Positions 29,312 through 38,236 of a stretch of 64,000 nucleotides of DNA are shown here, piece after piece. The notes under the pieces were generated by a model that was not told the origin of the DNA, searched no databases, and saw only the letters and a program-made list of their open reading frames with translations. The translations under genes and the position numbers were made by a program. Origin of the DNA: Burkholderiales bacterium (GTDB lineage: Bacteria > Pseudomonadota > Gammaproteobacteria > Burkholderiales > Burkholderiaceae_C); contig JAKFVA010000025.1 in assembly GCA_021732385.1 (NCBI GenBank), forward strand, positions 62,001 through 126,000, read 5' to 3'. Position 1 is the stretch's first letter, and each line of letters starts with the position of its first letter.

Positions 29312-30357
29312 ACAGGTTCCCAGTCTTTGGGGTCATCAAATAGACCGGGGACTTCTGGATAAGTGGGTGCAATTTTTTCAAGCTCTCGCTCAAAGACTTC
29401 GTAATCAGTGTTTTGTTTCATCACCGCCACAACTAGGCCAAGGTGGACTAACACTTCAGGAAATCCAAAATCTAAACTCAACCATGAGTGCAGCTTGTCA
29501 CCGGCTCTGCCCTTTTCGTTGCGCCTTTCTTTTAGCCTTGCTAAAAGGCCTGGGGCCAGCCTTCGATAGACAATGTTGTTCGTGAGCTTGCCGAAATACT
29601 GTGGCAAACGCATATCAGGCCTAAGCTCTACCCCTCGTAGTCTGCATAGATGCTTGAAGTAGTCTGAGGGGAAAGTGCGGACCCATTTACGCAAGGAGTC
29701 AGACAGATACTTTTTGAGTTGCTCTTCTAGGTCCTTCCGGGGCCTCTCGTACTGATAGCCGGTGGCTTCATCGACTAACGCGATCACGCCAATGTGAGCG
29801 AGTCCCCTCATGAGCAACTCGGCCTTTTTAGCTTTTACGTGTTGAGAGGCTTGAAGTGTCTTTGCATCCTTGGCTCGCAGCCAAACCTCACAAACCTTTG
29901 GCAGTATTTTTGCTTCATAACCGGTAAGGGTTTTTTCTCCATCGACGAATTCGACCACCGAAAGGTCCATACCGTCGAAAGCCTCATGGATAAAGGGTTG
30001 CAGGGCTTTTGATGCCAAAAAAAGCGGTAGTGGTCCACTCTCTTCAGGAGAGGATGAATCCCGCAGGCGATACGTTTTTCCGCCCGATGTTCCAAATATC
30101 GCGGTTACTCCGCCCTCGCTTATCAGTCTGCGGCTATCGCTAAGCACATAGCAAGGAATGTGGAGCTCCCCAATAGCAATTTCGCCCCGATGTGAGGTCC
30201 TTGGAAGGGTGGCGATCATTTTTCGCTCCTCCGCCTTTTGCTTTTTGGCCTCCATCATTTTTCCAGACTGAGCCTTTCGCTCTTCTGGAGTCATGAGCGC
30301 ATTCTTAACGTGCCCACCAGTTGCACGCCCCTTTGGTTTGTCAGCAGTTTCATGCAT
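29308..30357 (-). CDS. P63C-domain protein
   Basis: 349 aa. The N-terminal 45 residues are basic and contain TGGHVKNALMTPEERKA, a module like that of the neighbouring small protein. The middle (about 60-215) is the conserved P63-type region (LPLFLASKALQPFI, GYEAKILPKVCEVWLRA). The C-terminal P63C domain includes VDEATGYQYERPRKDLEEQLKKYL, FPSDYFKHLCRLRG and LPQYFGKLTNNIVYRRLAPGLL. P63C proteins occur in phages and mobile islands; their function is unknown to me. Start ATG at 30357 preferred over a TTG five codons upstream. Codon use is more AT-rich than the neighbours, suggesting transfer. Confidence 0.85.
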   Translation of the reverse strand: MHETADKPKGRATGGHVKNALMTPEERKAQSGKMMEAKKQKAEERKMIATLPRTSHRGEIAIGELHIPCYVLSDSRRLISEGGVTAIFGTSGGKTYRLRDSSSPEESGPLPLFLASKALQPFIHEAFDGMDLSVVEFVDGEKTLTGYEAKILPKVCEVWLRAKDAKTLQASQHVKAKKAELLMRGLAHIGVIALVDEATGYQYERPRKDLEEQLKKYLSDSLRKWVRTFPSDYFKHLCRLRGVELRPDMRLPQYFGKLTNNIVYRRLAPGLLARLKERRNEKGRAGDKLHSWLSLDFGFPEVLVHLGLVVAVMKQNTDYEVFERELEKIAPTYPEVPGLFDDPKDWEPV

Positions 30358-30424
30358 AATTTTTCCATGCAAAGTTTATATTGCACGCATTTTACTTGCA
30401 AAAAATTATAATGCAAGCATAATT
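30351..30424. repeat. Short tandem direct repeats (five TGCA-centred units, 14-15 bp period)
   Basis: TGCA occurs at 30353, 30368, 30382, 30397 and 30412, that is with spacings 15, 14, 15 and 15. Each unit reads roughly xxTGCA followed by an A/T-rich 9-10 bp tail (often ATTTTA-like). The first unit covers the start codon of the P63C gene. The last unit is also inside an AAATTAT...ATAATTT palindrome (30403-30425). Looks like an operator or iteron array. Confidence 0.55.
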
Positions 30425-30452
30425 TAATCTGAACTAAATGCTTGAGTAAAAC

Positions 30453-31283
30453 ATGAACCAGCTCTCCACCCAAGACCGCGTACACATCCTGACTGCTCTG
30501 TCTGAGGGCGTGGGCATCAATGCCACTTGCCGCATCACCGGCAAGTCAAAGAACACGGTTTTAAAGTTGCTGGCTGACGTTGGGCGCGCTGGCGCTGTGT
30601 ACCAAGATCAGGCCTGCGTAACCTGACCATCAAGCGCGTGCAAGTGGATGAAATTTGGTCGTTTGTGGGCATGAAGCAAAAGAACGCGCCAACTGACAAC
30701 CCCGGGGGTTCGGTGACTGCTACACCTTCACAGCAATTTGCCCAGATACGAAGCTAATGCCTTGCTGGTTGATTGGCACACGGTCACGCGAATGCACGTT
30801 TGACTTTATGGAAGACTTGGCTTCGCGGCTGGCTAACCGGGTTCAACTGACTTCGGACGGTATGACGGCTTACCCTACGCTGTAGAGGCCGCCTTCAAGG
30901 GCAATGTGGACTTTGCTGTGCTGAAAAAGAACTACGCCAATGAGTACGGCCTAAAAGAAGCCAAGCGCCGATATAGCCCAGCGACAATGACAAGCTGCGA
31001 TAAGATAAAAGTGTTTGGCAATCCCGATAGCAACCACGTCAGCACATCGCACGTAGAGCGGGCCAATTTGTCTATGCGAATGGGGATGCGGCGCTTCACT
31101 CGGTTGACCAATGCATTCAGCAAAAAGCTGGAAAACCACATGCACGCAGTTAGCTTCTATTTCATGGTCTACAACTTCGTGAAGATTCACAATAGCATCA
31201 AGACAACCCCAGCGATGGAAGCTGGCGTGACTAGCTATCTCTGGAGCATGGAGGACATTGTCTTGATGGCTGAGACGATGTAA
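30453..31283 (+). pseudogene. IS1-like transposase, disrupted by at least three frameshifts
   Basis: The N-terminal helix-turn-helix reads MNQLSTQDRVHILTALSEGV and stops at 30626. The protein resumes in other frames: KRVQVDEIWSFVGMKQKNA, then YTFTAICPDTKLMPCWLIG and SRLANRVQLTSDGMTAY, and finally an intact block from about 30906 with HVERANLSMRMGMRRFTRLTNAFSKK. The acidic catalytic positions (VDEIW, SDG) can be seen. Shifts lie near 30600, 30710 and 30875. I could not define terminal inverted repeats or target duplications. Inactive remnant. Confidence 0.85.
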
Positions 31284-31518
31284 TTGAGACTCCCAATAGC
31301 TTGTGCTTATCGGGCGTCATTGGCCCGGAACTTGCTGCGTATGCAGGTAGCGACATTGTCCTACTGCAAACAGATGGAGATGTGCGTTAAATGGGGGAAT
31401 GTACCAAGTGTCCCTTGGGCAGAGTCAACTAGAGTTGTAATACGCCTCGACAATGTTGCGGCGCACAATACAATTGCTAGTTGGCAGGCTTTTGATTTGT
31501 CAACCTCCGGAGACCGCC

Positions 31519-31719
31519 ATGCGCATTACTTCCAGCTTCACTACTGACCAGAGACTTCTGGACGCGGTACGCGCTGCTCCAGAAAAACGCAGCCCGCACG
31601 AGATGTTTGAACAGAAGGTATCTTTTGTTTTTGGTTCCATTGACCGCAACAGCATGACCAAAGAGCAAGTTCGGGAAGTCATGTTGAAACAGGCTGGAGA
31701 GCCTGCACACACTAAATGA
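31519..31719 (+). CDS. Small protein coupled to Fic (candidate antitoxin)
   Basis: 66 aa, starting at the ATG at 31519 with CGGAGA as ribosome site. Sequence features are a charged N-terminal half (TTDQRLLDAVRAAPEKRSPHEMFEQ) and a C-terminal segment VSFVFGSIDRNSMTKEQVREVML. The stop overlaps the fic start (ATGA), so the two are co-translated. Many Fic enzymes of this type have a small partner that inhibits them, but I do not see the canonical S/TxxxEG/N inhibitory motif, so the antitoxin role is inference from position only. Confidence 0.62.
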   Translation: MRITSSFTTDQRLLDAVRAAPEKRSPHEMFEQKVSFVFGSIDRNSMTKEQVREVMLKQAGEPAHTK

Positions 31720-32384
31720 TATTGCACCTGATAGCCGGACAGACAGAAAATCATCCGGTCTATCAGGAACTGCAAATATCGAACGTCGGACGGCAATACG
31801 ACTTTCTTCTTTCCGCTGTATCTGCCAGTCTCCAAGTGGGCAAAGGCTTTTTGTCCACACACATAATCAAGGCCCTAAATTTTCAGGCGATTACGTGCCT
31901 TCATACAAATGCGGGTGAGTTTCGGCCTTGCGAAGTAACTGTGGGATCACACGTTCCCCCACGGTTTTATCTTGTGCAAGCGCTGATGGACGACTTTGTT
32001 AACTCTGTGAACCGCCACTTTGAGGCTACAGACCCCATAGTCTTGGCTTCTTTCGTCCTGTGGAGACTGAACCACATTCATCCTTTCATCAATGGCAATG
32101 GGCGCACAGCCAGGGCCGCGTGCTATTTTGTCCTTTGCCTAAAGTTTGGGAAGCTTCTGCCGGGAACAAAGATAATTCCGGAGCTTCTAAATCGAGACCA
32201 TGATGAATACGAAATGGCTTTAAGAGAAGCCGACAAAGTAGGTGACTTAACGATGCTTCAGGGGCTTTTGCACCGTCTGCTACAGGAGCAAATTGCAAGT
32301 GCAGAGCCGCCGCCGCCGCCGCCGGTAAGGCGTTTCAATGGCCGCATCTACAAAGCCCGGCTCAACGCCAAGCTGGTAATTTAG
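31716..32384 (+). CDS. Fic-domain protein (putative AMP/NMP-transferase)
   Basis: 222 aa. The catalytic loop is complete as HPFINGNGRTAR (His122-Arg133), with Asn where many Fic enzymes have Asp or Glu. The upstream flap is LHTNAGEFRPCEVTVGSHVPP, where AGEFR is the usual target-docking beta hairpin. The C-terminus has a PPPPPP run and a basic tail, and no inhibitory helix motif is evident within the protein itself. Fic proteins transfer nucleotidyl groups to target hydroxyls. In a lower-GC region beside an IS remnant; likely a mobile toxin-antitoxin-like pair with the preceding gene. Confidence 0.88.
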   Translation: MILHLIAGQTENHPVYQELQISNVGRQYDFLLSAVSASLQVGKGFLSTHIIKALNFQAITCLHTNAGEFRPCEVTVGSHVPPRFYLVQALMDDFVNSVNRHFEATDPIVLASFVLWRLNHIHPFINGNGRTARAACYFVLCLKFGKLLPGTKIIPELLNRDHDEYEMALREADKVGDLTMLQGLLHRLLQEQIASAEPPPPPPVRRFNGRIYKARLNAKLVI

Positions 32385-32517
32385 CCGGGCAACCCACTTT
32401 GTAACAGCCCTCATTCAAAGTGAACCATGACCAAAAAGGCCAGAAAGTGCGTATTTTTGGGGTTTTTATGCGAATATGCACCTCGCCACTGCTGCGCTGC
32501 TTTTAAACCCATTGCCC

Positions 32518-33228
32518 ATGTCCGCCCCGCTTGCCACCACGCCACAAATTCTGGCCTTTGACGTTTTTGGGACGGTGGTGGACTGGCATGGCAGCGTGGC
32601 ACGCGAGGTCGAAGCCATGCAACTGGGCGTGAGCGGCAACCAATTTGCCCTGGCCTGGCGCGCCGGCTACAAACCAGCCATGCAGCGCGTGATGTCGGGC
32701 GAGCTGGGCTGGACGCTAATTGATGATTTGCACCGGCTGATTCTGGAGCAGGTGCTGGCGCAGTTTGGCGTGACCCATCTGTCTGAAGACGAGAAAGCCC
32801 ACCTCAATTTGGTCTGGCACCGGCTGGCACCCTGGCCCGACACGGTAGAAGGGCTGACACGGCTGAAATCACGCCACCTGATTTGCTCGCTGTCCAACGG
32901 CAACCTGAATTTGCTCACGCGCATGGCCAAGAACATTGGCCTGCCGTGGGACTGCATATTGTCCGCCGAGGTGTTTCAGGCCTACAAACCCGACCCGGCC
33001 ACCTACCTGGGCGTGGCGCGAACCTTTGGCGTGCCGCCCGAGCAGGTGATGCTGGTGGCAGCCCATCAGGACGACCTGGCGGGTGCCCGCGCCTGCGGGC
33101 TGCAAACCGCCTACATCGAGCGGCCGCTGGAGTATGGCGAAGGGCACGCCAAAGATGTATCGGCCGATACGGCTAACACCTTGCACGCTAAAAATTTGGT
33201 TGATCTGGCTACGCAACTGGGCTGCTGA
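32518..33228 (+). CDS. Haloacid dehalogenase type II (HAD superfamily)
   Basis: 236 aa cytosolic HAD hydrolase. Motif I FDVFGTVVDW (Asp15 nucleophile), a serine motif SNGN, and KPDP with the motif III lysine. The last motif is VAAHQDDLAGA, seen in type II dehalogenase annotations rather than SNAWD of the classical enzymes. So a 2-haloacid dehalogenase activity is possible but unproven. I used the ATG at 32518, because upstream codons encode no family sequence. Base composition returns to the GC-rich norm here. Confidence 0.83.
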   Translation: MSAPLATTPQILAFDVFGTVVDWHGSVAREVEAMQLGVSGNQFALAWRAGYKPAMQRVMSGELGWTLIDDLHRLILEQVLAQFGVTHLSEDEKAHLNLVWHRLAPWPDTVEGLTRLKSRHLICSLSNGNLNLLTRMAKNIGLPWDCILSAEVFQAYKPDPATYLGVARTFGVPPEQVMLVAAHQDDLAGARACGLQTAYIERPLEYGEGHAKDVSADTANTLHAKNLVDLATQLGC

Positions 33229-33259
33229 AGGCCGCTGCGCACTTCGTGCGCCGTCCCCG

Positions 33260-35113
33260 TCATTCGACGGTCACGCTTTTGGCCAGGTTTCTGGGCTTGT
33301 CCACATCTGTGCCGCGCGCGCAGGCGGTGTGGTAGGCCAGCAATTGCAGCGGCACCACATGCAAGAGCGGGCTTAATGCACCGTAGTGCTCGGGCATGCG
33401 AATGACGCGCACGCCCTCGCTGCTTTCAATGCGCGTGTCGGCGTCAGCCAGCACATACAGCAGGCCGCCGCGCGCGCGCACCTCCTGCATATTGCTTTTG
33501 AGCTTTTCCAACAGTGCATCGTTGGGTGCCACCGTTACTACCGGCATGGCATCGGTCACCAGCGCCAGCGGGCCGTGCTTGAGCTCGCCCGCCGCATACG
33601 CCTCGGCGTGGATGTAGGTAATTTCTTTGAGCTTCAAAGCCCCTTCAAGCGCCACCGGAAAGTGCAGGCCGCGGCCCAGAAAAAGCGCATTTTCCTTGGC
33701 CGCAAAGTCCTGTGACCAGCTGATGATTTGCGGCTCGAGTGCCAGCACGGCAGACAGCGCGGCGGGCAAGTGGCGCATGGCCTTGAGGTGCTCCATTTCT
33801 TGCGCTGCACTCAGCCGGTCCTTGATTTTGGCCAGCACCAGTGTGAGCAAAAACAAGCCCGCCAGTTGGGTGGTAAACGCCTTGGTGGAGGCCACACCAA
33901 TTTCCACACCGGCACGGGTGATGTAGGCCAGCGCGCACTCACGCACCATGGCCGAGGTGGCCACATTGCAGATGGTCAGCGTGTGCGCCATACCCAGGCT
34001 TTGCGCGTGGCGCAGCGCGGCCAGCGTGTCGGCGGTTTCGCCTGACTGCGTGATGGTGACCACCAGCGTGCGCGGGTTGGGCACCGAGTCGCGGTAGCGG
34101 TATTCACTGGCAATTTCCACCTGGGTGGGCATTTTGGCAATGCCCTCCAGCCAGTACTTGGCAGTGCAACCGCTGTAGTAGCTGGTGCCGCAGGCCAGTA
34201 TCAACACAGAGTCAATTTGCTCAAAGACCGCTTGCGCGCCCTGGCCAAACAGTGCCGGGGCAATGCCCAGCACGCCTTCCAACGTGTCGGCAATGGCGCG
34301 CGGCTGCTCAAAAATCTCTTTTTGCATGTAGTGCTGGTAGGGGCCAAGCTCGGCCGCTCCGCTGTGCACCAGTACGGTTTTTACTTCGCGCGTGACGGCT
34401 TGCTGCGCTTTGTTCAGCACTTGGTAGTGGCCCAGCTGTAAATCCACCAGATCGCCCTCTTCCAGGTAGGCAATCTGGTCGGTTACGCCCGCCAGGGCCA
34501 TGGCGTCGCTGGCTAAAAACAGCTCGCTGGCGTCTTTGCCCACACCCAAAATAAGTGGCGAGCCAGCCCGTGCGCCCACCACACGCTGTGGTTCATCCGC
34601 GCAAATTACAGCCAGTGCGTAGGCACCGTGCAGTTGCCCCAAGGCCTGCTTAACGGCGGCAAACAAATCCCCTTGGTAGAGGCTGTCGATCAAATGGGCA
34701 ATGACCTCGGTGTCAGTCTGGCTGCTAAACACATAGCCCTGGGTTTGCAGCGCAGCACGCAGGTCGTCGTGGTTTTCAATAATGCCGTTGTGCACCAGCG
34801 CAATTCGGCCCTTACTTATCTGGTTGGCTTCACGACCCGGCCCGTGGCTAAAGTGGGGATGCGCGTTGTGCACCACCGGCGCGCCATGCGTAGCCCATCG
34901 GGTGTGGGCAATGCCGGTACTGCCGCCAAGCTGCTCGGCATCAACTTGCGCCATCAACTCGGCCACCCGCGCTGTGCTGCGGGCACGCTTGAGCCCTTGC
35001 ACGTTAACGGCCACGCCGCAGGAGTCATAGCCCCGGTATTCCAGCCGTTGCAAGCCCTGCACCAAAATGGGAACGATGTTGCGCGTGGAAACCGCGCCGA
35101 CGATGCCGCACAT
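33260..35113 (-). CDS. glmS: Glucosamine-6-phosphate synthase (isomerizing)
   Basis: 617 aa. N-terminal class II glutaminase with the nucleophile Cys2 exposed in MCGIVGAVS, followed by two SIS isomerase domains ([11 protein letters not shown], and LKHGPLALV in the second half) and the C-terminal [13 protein letters not shown]. The start ATG at 35113 puts Cys at position 2, as chemistry demands. It supplies amino sugar to GlmU, encoded immediately upstream on the same strand with a 138-bp gap. A hairpin GCGCAC-TTC-GTGCGC at 33237-33251 separates it from the converging dehalogenase gene. Confidence 0.97.
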   Translation of the reverse strand: MCGIVGAVSTRNIVPILVQGLQRLEYRGYDSCGVAVNVQGLKRARSTARVAELMAQVDAEQLGGSTGIAHTRWATHGAPVVHNAHPHFSHGPGREANQISKGRIALVHNGIIENHDDLRAALQTQGYVFSSQTDTEVIAHLIDSLYQGDLFAAVKQALGQLHGAYALAVICADEPQRVVGARAGSPLILGVGKDASELFLASDAMALAGVTDQIAYLEEGDLVDLQLGHYQVLNKAQQAVTREVKTVLVHSGAAELGPYQHYMQKEIFEQPRAIADTLEGVLGIAPALFGQGAQAVFEQIDSVLILACGTSYYSGCTAKYWLEGIAKMPTQVEIASEYRYRDSVPNPRTLVVTITQSGETADTLAALRHAQSLGMAHTLTICNVATSAMVRECALAYITRAGVEIGVASTKAFTTQLAGLFLLTLVLAKIKDRLSAAQEMEHLKAMRHLPAALSAVLALEPQIISWSQDFAAKENALFLGRGLHFPVALEGALKLKEITYIHAEAYAAGELKHGPLALVTDAMPVVTVAPNDALLEKLKSNMQEVRARGGLLYVLADADTRIESSEGVRVIRMPEHYGALSPLLHVVPLQLLAYHTACARGTDVDKPRNLAKSVTVE

Positions 35114-35251
35114 AACCAACGCCCCTTAGATTATTGATGACTAGACTGTGCCCGGTTGGAAGCGGCCAAGGCAAAAGAAGTTTTTAACATACCAGCGGCG
35201 CATTTTTTTGTGCGCTAGCGAACACTGGGCCAGCTTTGGCGCTGGCTGCGC

Positions 35252-36706
35252 TCAAGATGATTTTTTTTCGGGCCGGCGCCAACCTGCCAGGCTCACTTGT
35301 TTGCCGCGCGCCACGCTTAATGTGTCTGGCGGTGTGTCTTTGGAAATCACCGAACCCGCACCCACCGTGCCACGCGCGCCAATGGTGACGGGTGCCACCA
35401 ACACGCAGTTACTGCCAATTTGCACATCGGCCTCAATCACGGTGCGGTGTTTGTTGGCACCATCGTAGTTGGCGGTAATGCTGCCAGCGCCGTAGTTGAC
35501 ACGCTGACCCACCGTGGTGTCGCCCAAATACGCCAGGTGATTGGCCTTGGCACCTTGCGCCAAGGTGGAATTCTTGACCTCGACAAAATTGCCAATATGC
35601 ACCTGCGCACCCAATTGCGTGCCAAGGCGCAAACGGGCAAACGGCCCAATGCGCGCGCCCTCGCCCACCTGCACGCCCAGCGCCTCGCCATCAATATGCG
35701 TAAACGGCGCAATCACCGCGCCCGCGGCAATCTGTGCATTGGCAATGACGCAGTTAGCACCAATGCGCACCCCACCAGCCAGTTGCACACGGCCTTCAAA
35801 GATGCAGTTCACGTCAATCTCGACATCGGCTTCGCAATGCAGTTCGCCACGTACGTCAAAGCGCGCCGGGTCAGCCAGGCGCACGCCCTGCTCCATCAAG
35901 GCTTGGGCTTGGCGCAATTGGTAAGCCCGTTCGAGCTCCGCCAGTTGCACCGGGCTGTTGACGCCAGCGACCTGTACCGCATCGGTAATCTGGTGGGCCA
36001 CCACGGGCACGCCGTCAGCCACGGCGAACTTGACCACATCGGTCAGGTAATACTCGCCCTGGGCATTGCGGTTGTCCAGTTGCGCGAGCCATTTTTTTAG
36101 GTTGCGGGTGGGCGCGGCCATGATGCCGCTGTAAATCTCGCGCACCGCGCGCTGGGCGGCAGTGGCATCTTTTTGCTCAACGATGGCAAGCACTGGCCCG
36201 CCCTCGCAGCCGCCTTCGCGCAAAACCCGGCCGTAACCGTCGGGCTTGTCGAGCGTTAGGGTAAGCAAGGCCAGCGCGGGCGGGTTTTGGGCACAGGCAT
36301 CAAGCAATGCCTGCAAAGTGCTCGCCTGCATCAACGGCACATCACCCGAGAGCACCAGCGTGATGCCGTCGTCAGCCAGCCAAGGTACGGCCTGTTGCAC
36401 GGCATGCCCTGTACCGAGTGGGGGTATCTGGCGTACGCACTGAAGCTGCTTTTTTATATCAAATGCGCCTGAAATCCATTCAGGGCGGGCGACTGCTGCT
36501 TCTACTTCAGTAGCGCCATGGCCGGTTACCAGCACCGTCTGGCGCGGCTGCAAAGCAGCAGCACACTGCATCACATGGGCCAGTAATGCACGCCCAGCCA
36601 AGCGGTGCAATACTTTGGGCAAGGCACTTTTCATGCGCGTGCCTTTACCCGCCGCCATGATGACCACCTCGCACCGAACGTCTGCCGGAGTCAATTTATT
36701 CACCAT
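35252..36706 (-). CDS. glmU: Bifunctional UDP-GlcNAc pyrophosphorylase / GlcN-1-P acetyltransferase
   Basis: 484 aa. The uridyltransferase half has the MAAGKGTRM signature (residues 17-25) and QLGTGHAV-like PLGTGHAVQQA; the C-terminal half is a left-handed beta helix of hexapeptide repeats for acetyl transfer. ATG at 36706 has AAGGAT upstream. Before PLGTGHAV there is an extra AT-rich stretch encoding AFDIKKQ, which shares 14 nt with cca (see findings). The start codon overlaps the divergent lipoprotein start codon. Confidence 0.96.
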   Translation of the reverse strand: MVNKLTPADVRCEVVIMAAGKGTRMKSALPKVLHRLAGRALLAHVMQCAAALQPRQTVLVTGHGATEVEAAVARPEWISGAFDIKKQLQCVRQIPPLGTGHAVQQAVPWLADDGITLVLSGDVPLMQASTLQALLDACAQNPPALALLTLTLDKPDGYGRVLREGGCEGGPVLAIVEQKDATAAQRAVREIYSGIMAAPTRNLKKWLAQLDNRNAQGEYYLTDVVKFAVADGVPVVAHQITDAVQVAGVNSPVQLAELERAYQLRQAQALMEQGVRLADPARFDVRGELHCEADVEIDVNCIFEGRVQLAGGVRIGANCVIANAQIAAGAVIAPFTHIDGEALGVQVGEGARIGPFARLRLGTQLGAQVHIGNFVEVKNSTLAQGAKANHLAYLGDTTVGQRVNYGAGSITANYDGANKHRTVIEADVQIGSNCVLVAPVTIGARGTVGAGSVISKDTPPDTLSVARGKQVSLAGWRRPEKKSS

Positions 36707-37586
36707 GCCCCATCCTTTTTCACTGCGTCGCTTGTTGCACCGGATTATCTGCCTGATGGGACTGGCCCTGGTTTTGCAGGGCTGCAGTGTGGTCAAGCTG
36801 GCCTACAACCAGGCCCCTGAACTGTTGTACTGGCGTTTTGACAGCTACATTGATTTCACCGAAGCACAGGCACCGCGTGCGCGCGAGGAGCTGGCCCGAT
36901 TTGCCCAGTGGCACCGCAATACCCAACTGCCTGAATACATCACTTTGCTACAAAAAGTGCAGCAGACCGTGGCGAATCCGGCTGAGGCACCCCAGGTCTG
37001 CGCTTTGTTTGATCAGGCCCGCGGCAAAGTTGCGGCCATGACGCAGCAAATTGAGCCTGCGGTGGTGTGGCTGACCAGCAATGTTTCAACCGAGCAGTTG
37101 CAGCACTTGGAGCGCAAATACACAAAAACCAACACCGAGTGGCGTCAGGAATGGCTGGATGTGAGTCCACAGGCCGCGCAGAAAAAACGCTACGAATTTT
37201 TCGTTAAACGTGCTGAACTGGTCTACGAAAATTTGCAGGACACACAAAAAGCCGCGCTGCAAGCCCGCTTGGCGCAAACCAGCTTTGATGCACAAATGAT
37301 CTACGCCGAGCGGCTGCGCAACCAGCAAGACCAGCTGCAAACCCTGCGCCGCATCGCCCAGGAAAAACTGGCACCCCCGCAGGCGCAGGAGGTGCTGCGC
37401 GACTATTTGGCGCGCTCACTGAGCTCGCCAAATGCACAGTACCGGCGCTACCAGGAGCAGGCCATTGCGCAAGGCTGCGCGGTGTTTTCCGCAATTCACA
37501 ATGCCGCCAGCCCCGCACACCGCCAGCAAGCCGTCACCCGGCTCAAGGGCTATGAAGATGATTTGCGCGCCCTGCTGGCGCCCTGA
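36705..37586 (+). CDS. DUF6279-family lipoprotein
   Basis: 293 aa. Type II signal peptide with Arg/His-rich n-region (MPHPFSLRRLLHR) and lipobox LQGC (Cys27). The mature part starts SVVKLAYNQAPELLYWRFDSYIDF, a clear DUF6279 signature, and continues as a mostly helical, Gln/Ala-rich periplasmic domain. Function unknown. The ATG at 36705 overlaps the glmU ATG on the other strand (CATG). A start at 36756 (MGLALVLQGC) would remove the basic n-region and is less likely. Confidence 0.85.
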   Translation: MPHPFSLRRLLHRIICLMGLALVLQGCSVVKLAYNQAPELLYWRFDSYIDFTEAQAPRAREELARFAQWHRNTQLPEYITLLQKVQQTVANPAEAPQVCALFDQARGKVAAMTQQIEPAVVWLTSNVSTEQLQHLERKYTKTNTEWRQEWLDVSPQAAQKKRYEFFVKRAELVYENLQDTQKAALQARLAQTSFDAQMIYAERLRNQQDQLQTLRRIAQEKLAPPQAQEVLRDYLARSLSSPNAQYRRYQEQAIAQGCAVFSAIHNAASPAHRQQAVTRLKGYEDDLRALLAP

Positions 37587-37596
37587 GTTACCCGCC

Positions 37597-38226
37597 TTAA
37601 CCCACGGGCCAGGCCGCGCCTTCTTCATTGAGCACGGCATCCAACGCAATATCGTGCGGCTCGCTCTCAAAGTCAGGCACGAAACCCTGCGCAAAGCTCA
37701 GGCCCACCGTAGTGGGGCGCGGCTCCAGGTGCGCCAGCATGCGGTCGAAAAAGCCACCGCCATAGCCCAGCCGGTAGCCACCCGGTCCATAGCCCACGCA
37801 GGGCACAAACAACAGCGTGGGCTGCACTACTTCAGTGTCTTTGGGTTTGGCAATACCGTAGGCATCGTCCTCCATCGGGCAACCGGGATACCAAGCATGA
37901 AAGACCATGGTTTTACTTTGCTTGTCCACCACCGGCAAGCCAATGCGGCGCGGCGAGCGCATCGCCAGCGACTGCGTGGCCAGCTGCGTGCTTGCTACCG
38001 GCAAAGTAGCCGCTTCCATGCCCAGCAGCGCATCTTCCTGCCAGCGGTACAGTGCGGGCAAGGGGTCAAATTCCCCCTTGATCGGCCAGTAGGCACCAAT
38101 CACCGTGTCGGGGCGGCCCACCAGCCAGATACGCATGACGCGCTGGATGCGCTCCGCTCGCGCCAGCCTGTCGGGCAGGTTTAACCGCTCTTGCACCAGT
38201 GTTTTACGCAATGCCGACTTGTCCAT
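37597..38226 (-). CDS. fau: 5-formyltetrahydrofolate cyclo-ligase
   Basis: 209 aa cytosolic enzyme converting 5-formyl-THF to 5,10-methenyl-THF with ATP. The family signature is LLFVPCVGYGPGGYRLGYGGGFFDR; KGEFD is part of the substrate site. ATG at 38226 chosen for its GGAGG ribosome site. Longer in-frame sequence upstream crosses the slt gene. It is divergent from slt with only 10 bp between start codons. Confidence 0.93.
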   Translation of the reverse strand: MDKSALRKTLVQERLNLPDRLARAERIQRVMRIWLVGRPDTVIGAYWPIKGEFDPLPALYRWQEDALLGMEAATLPVASTQLATQSLAMRSPRRIGLPVVDKQSKTMVFHAWYPGCPMEDDAYGIAKPKDTEVVQPTLLFVPCVGYGPGGYRLGYGGGFFDRMLAHLEPRPTTVGLSFAQGFVPDFESEPHDIALDAVLNEEGAAWPVG

Positions 38227-38236
38227 AATCCTCCTC

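Noticed and set aside
29023..30036. Repeated GCGGTAGTGGTC before the KGG gene and inside the P63C gene
   Set aside because: A 12-base exact repeat is expected several times by chance in 64 kb; no further structure supports it.
29053..32410. TTGTTACAGACC and TTGTAACAGCCC flanking the low-GC island as attachment repeats
   Set aside because: Only 10 of 12 bases match, no integrase or tRNA gene is present, and such similarity can arise by chance in a window of this size.
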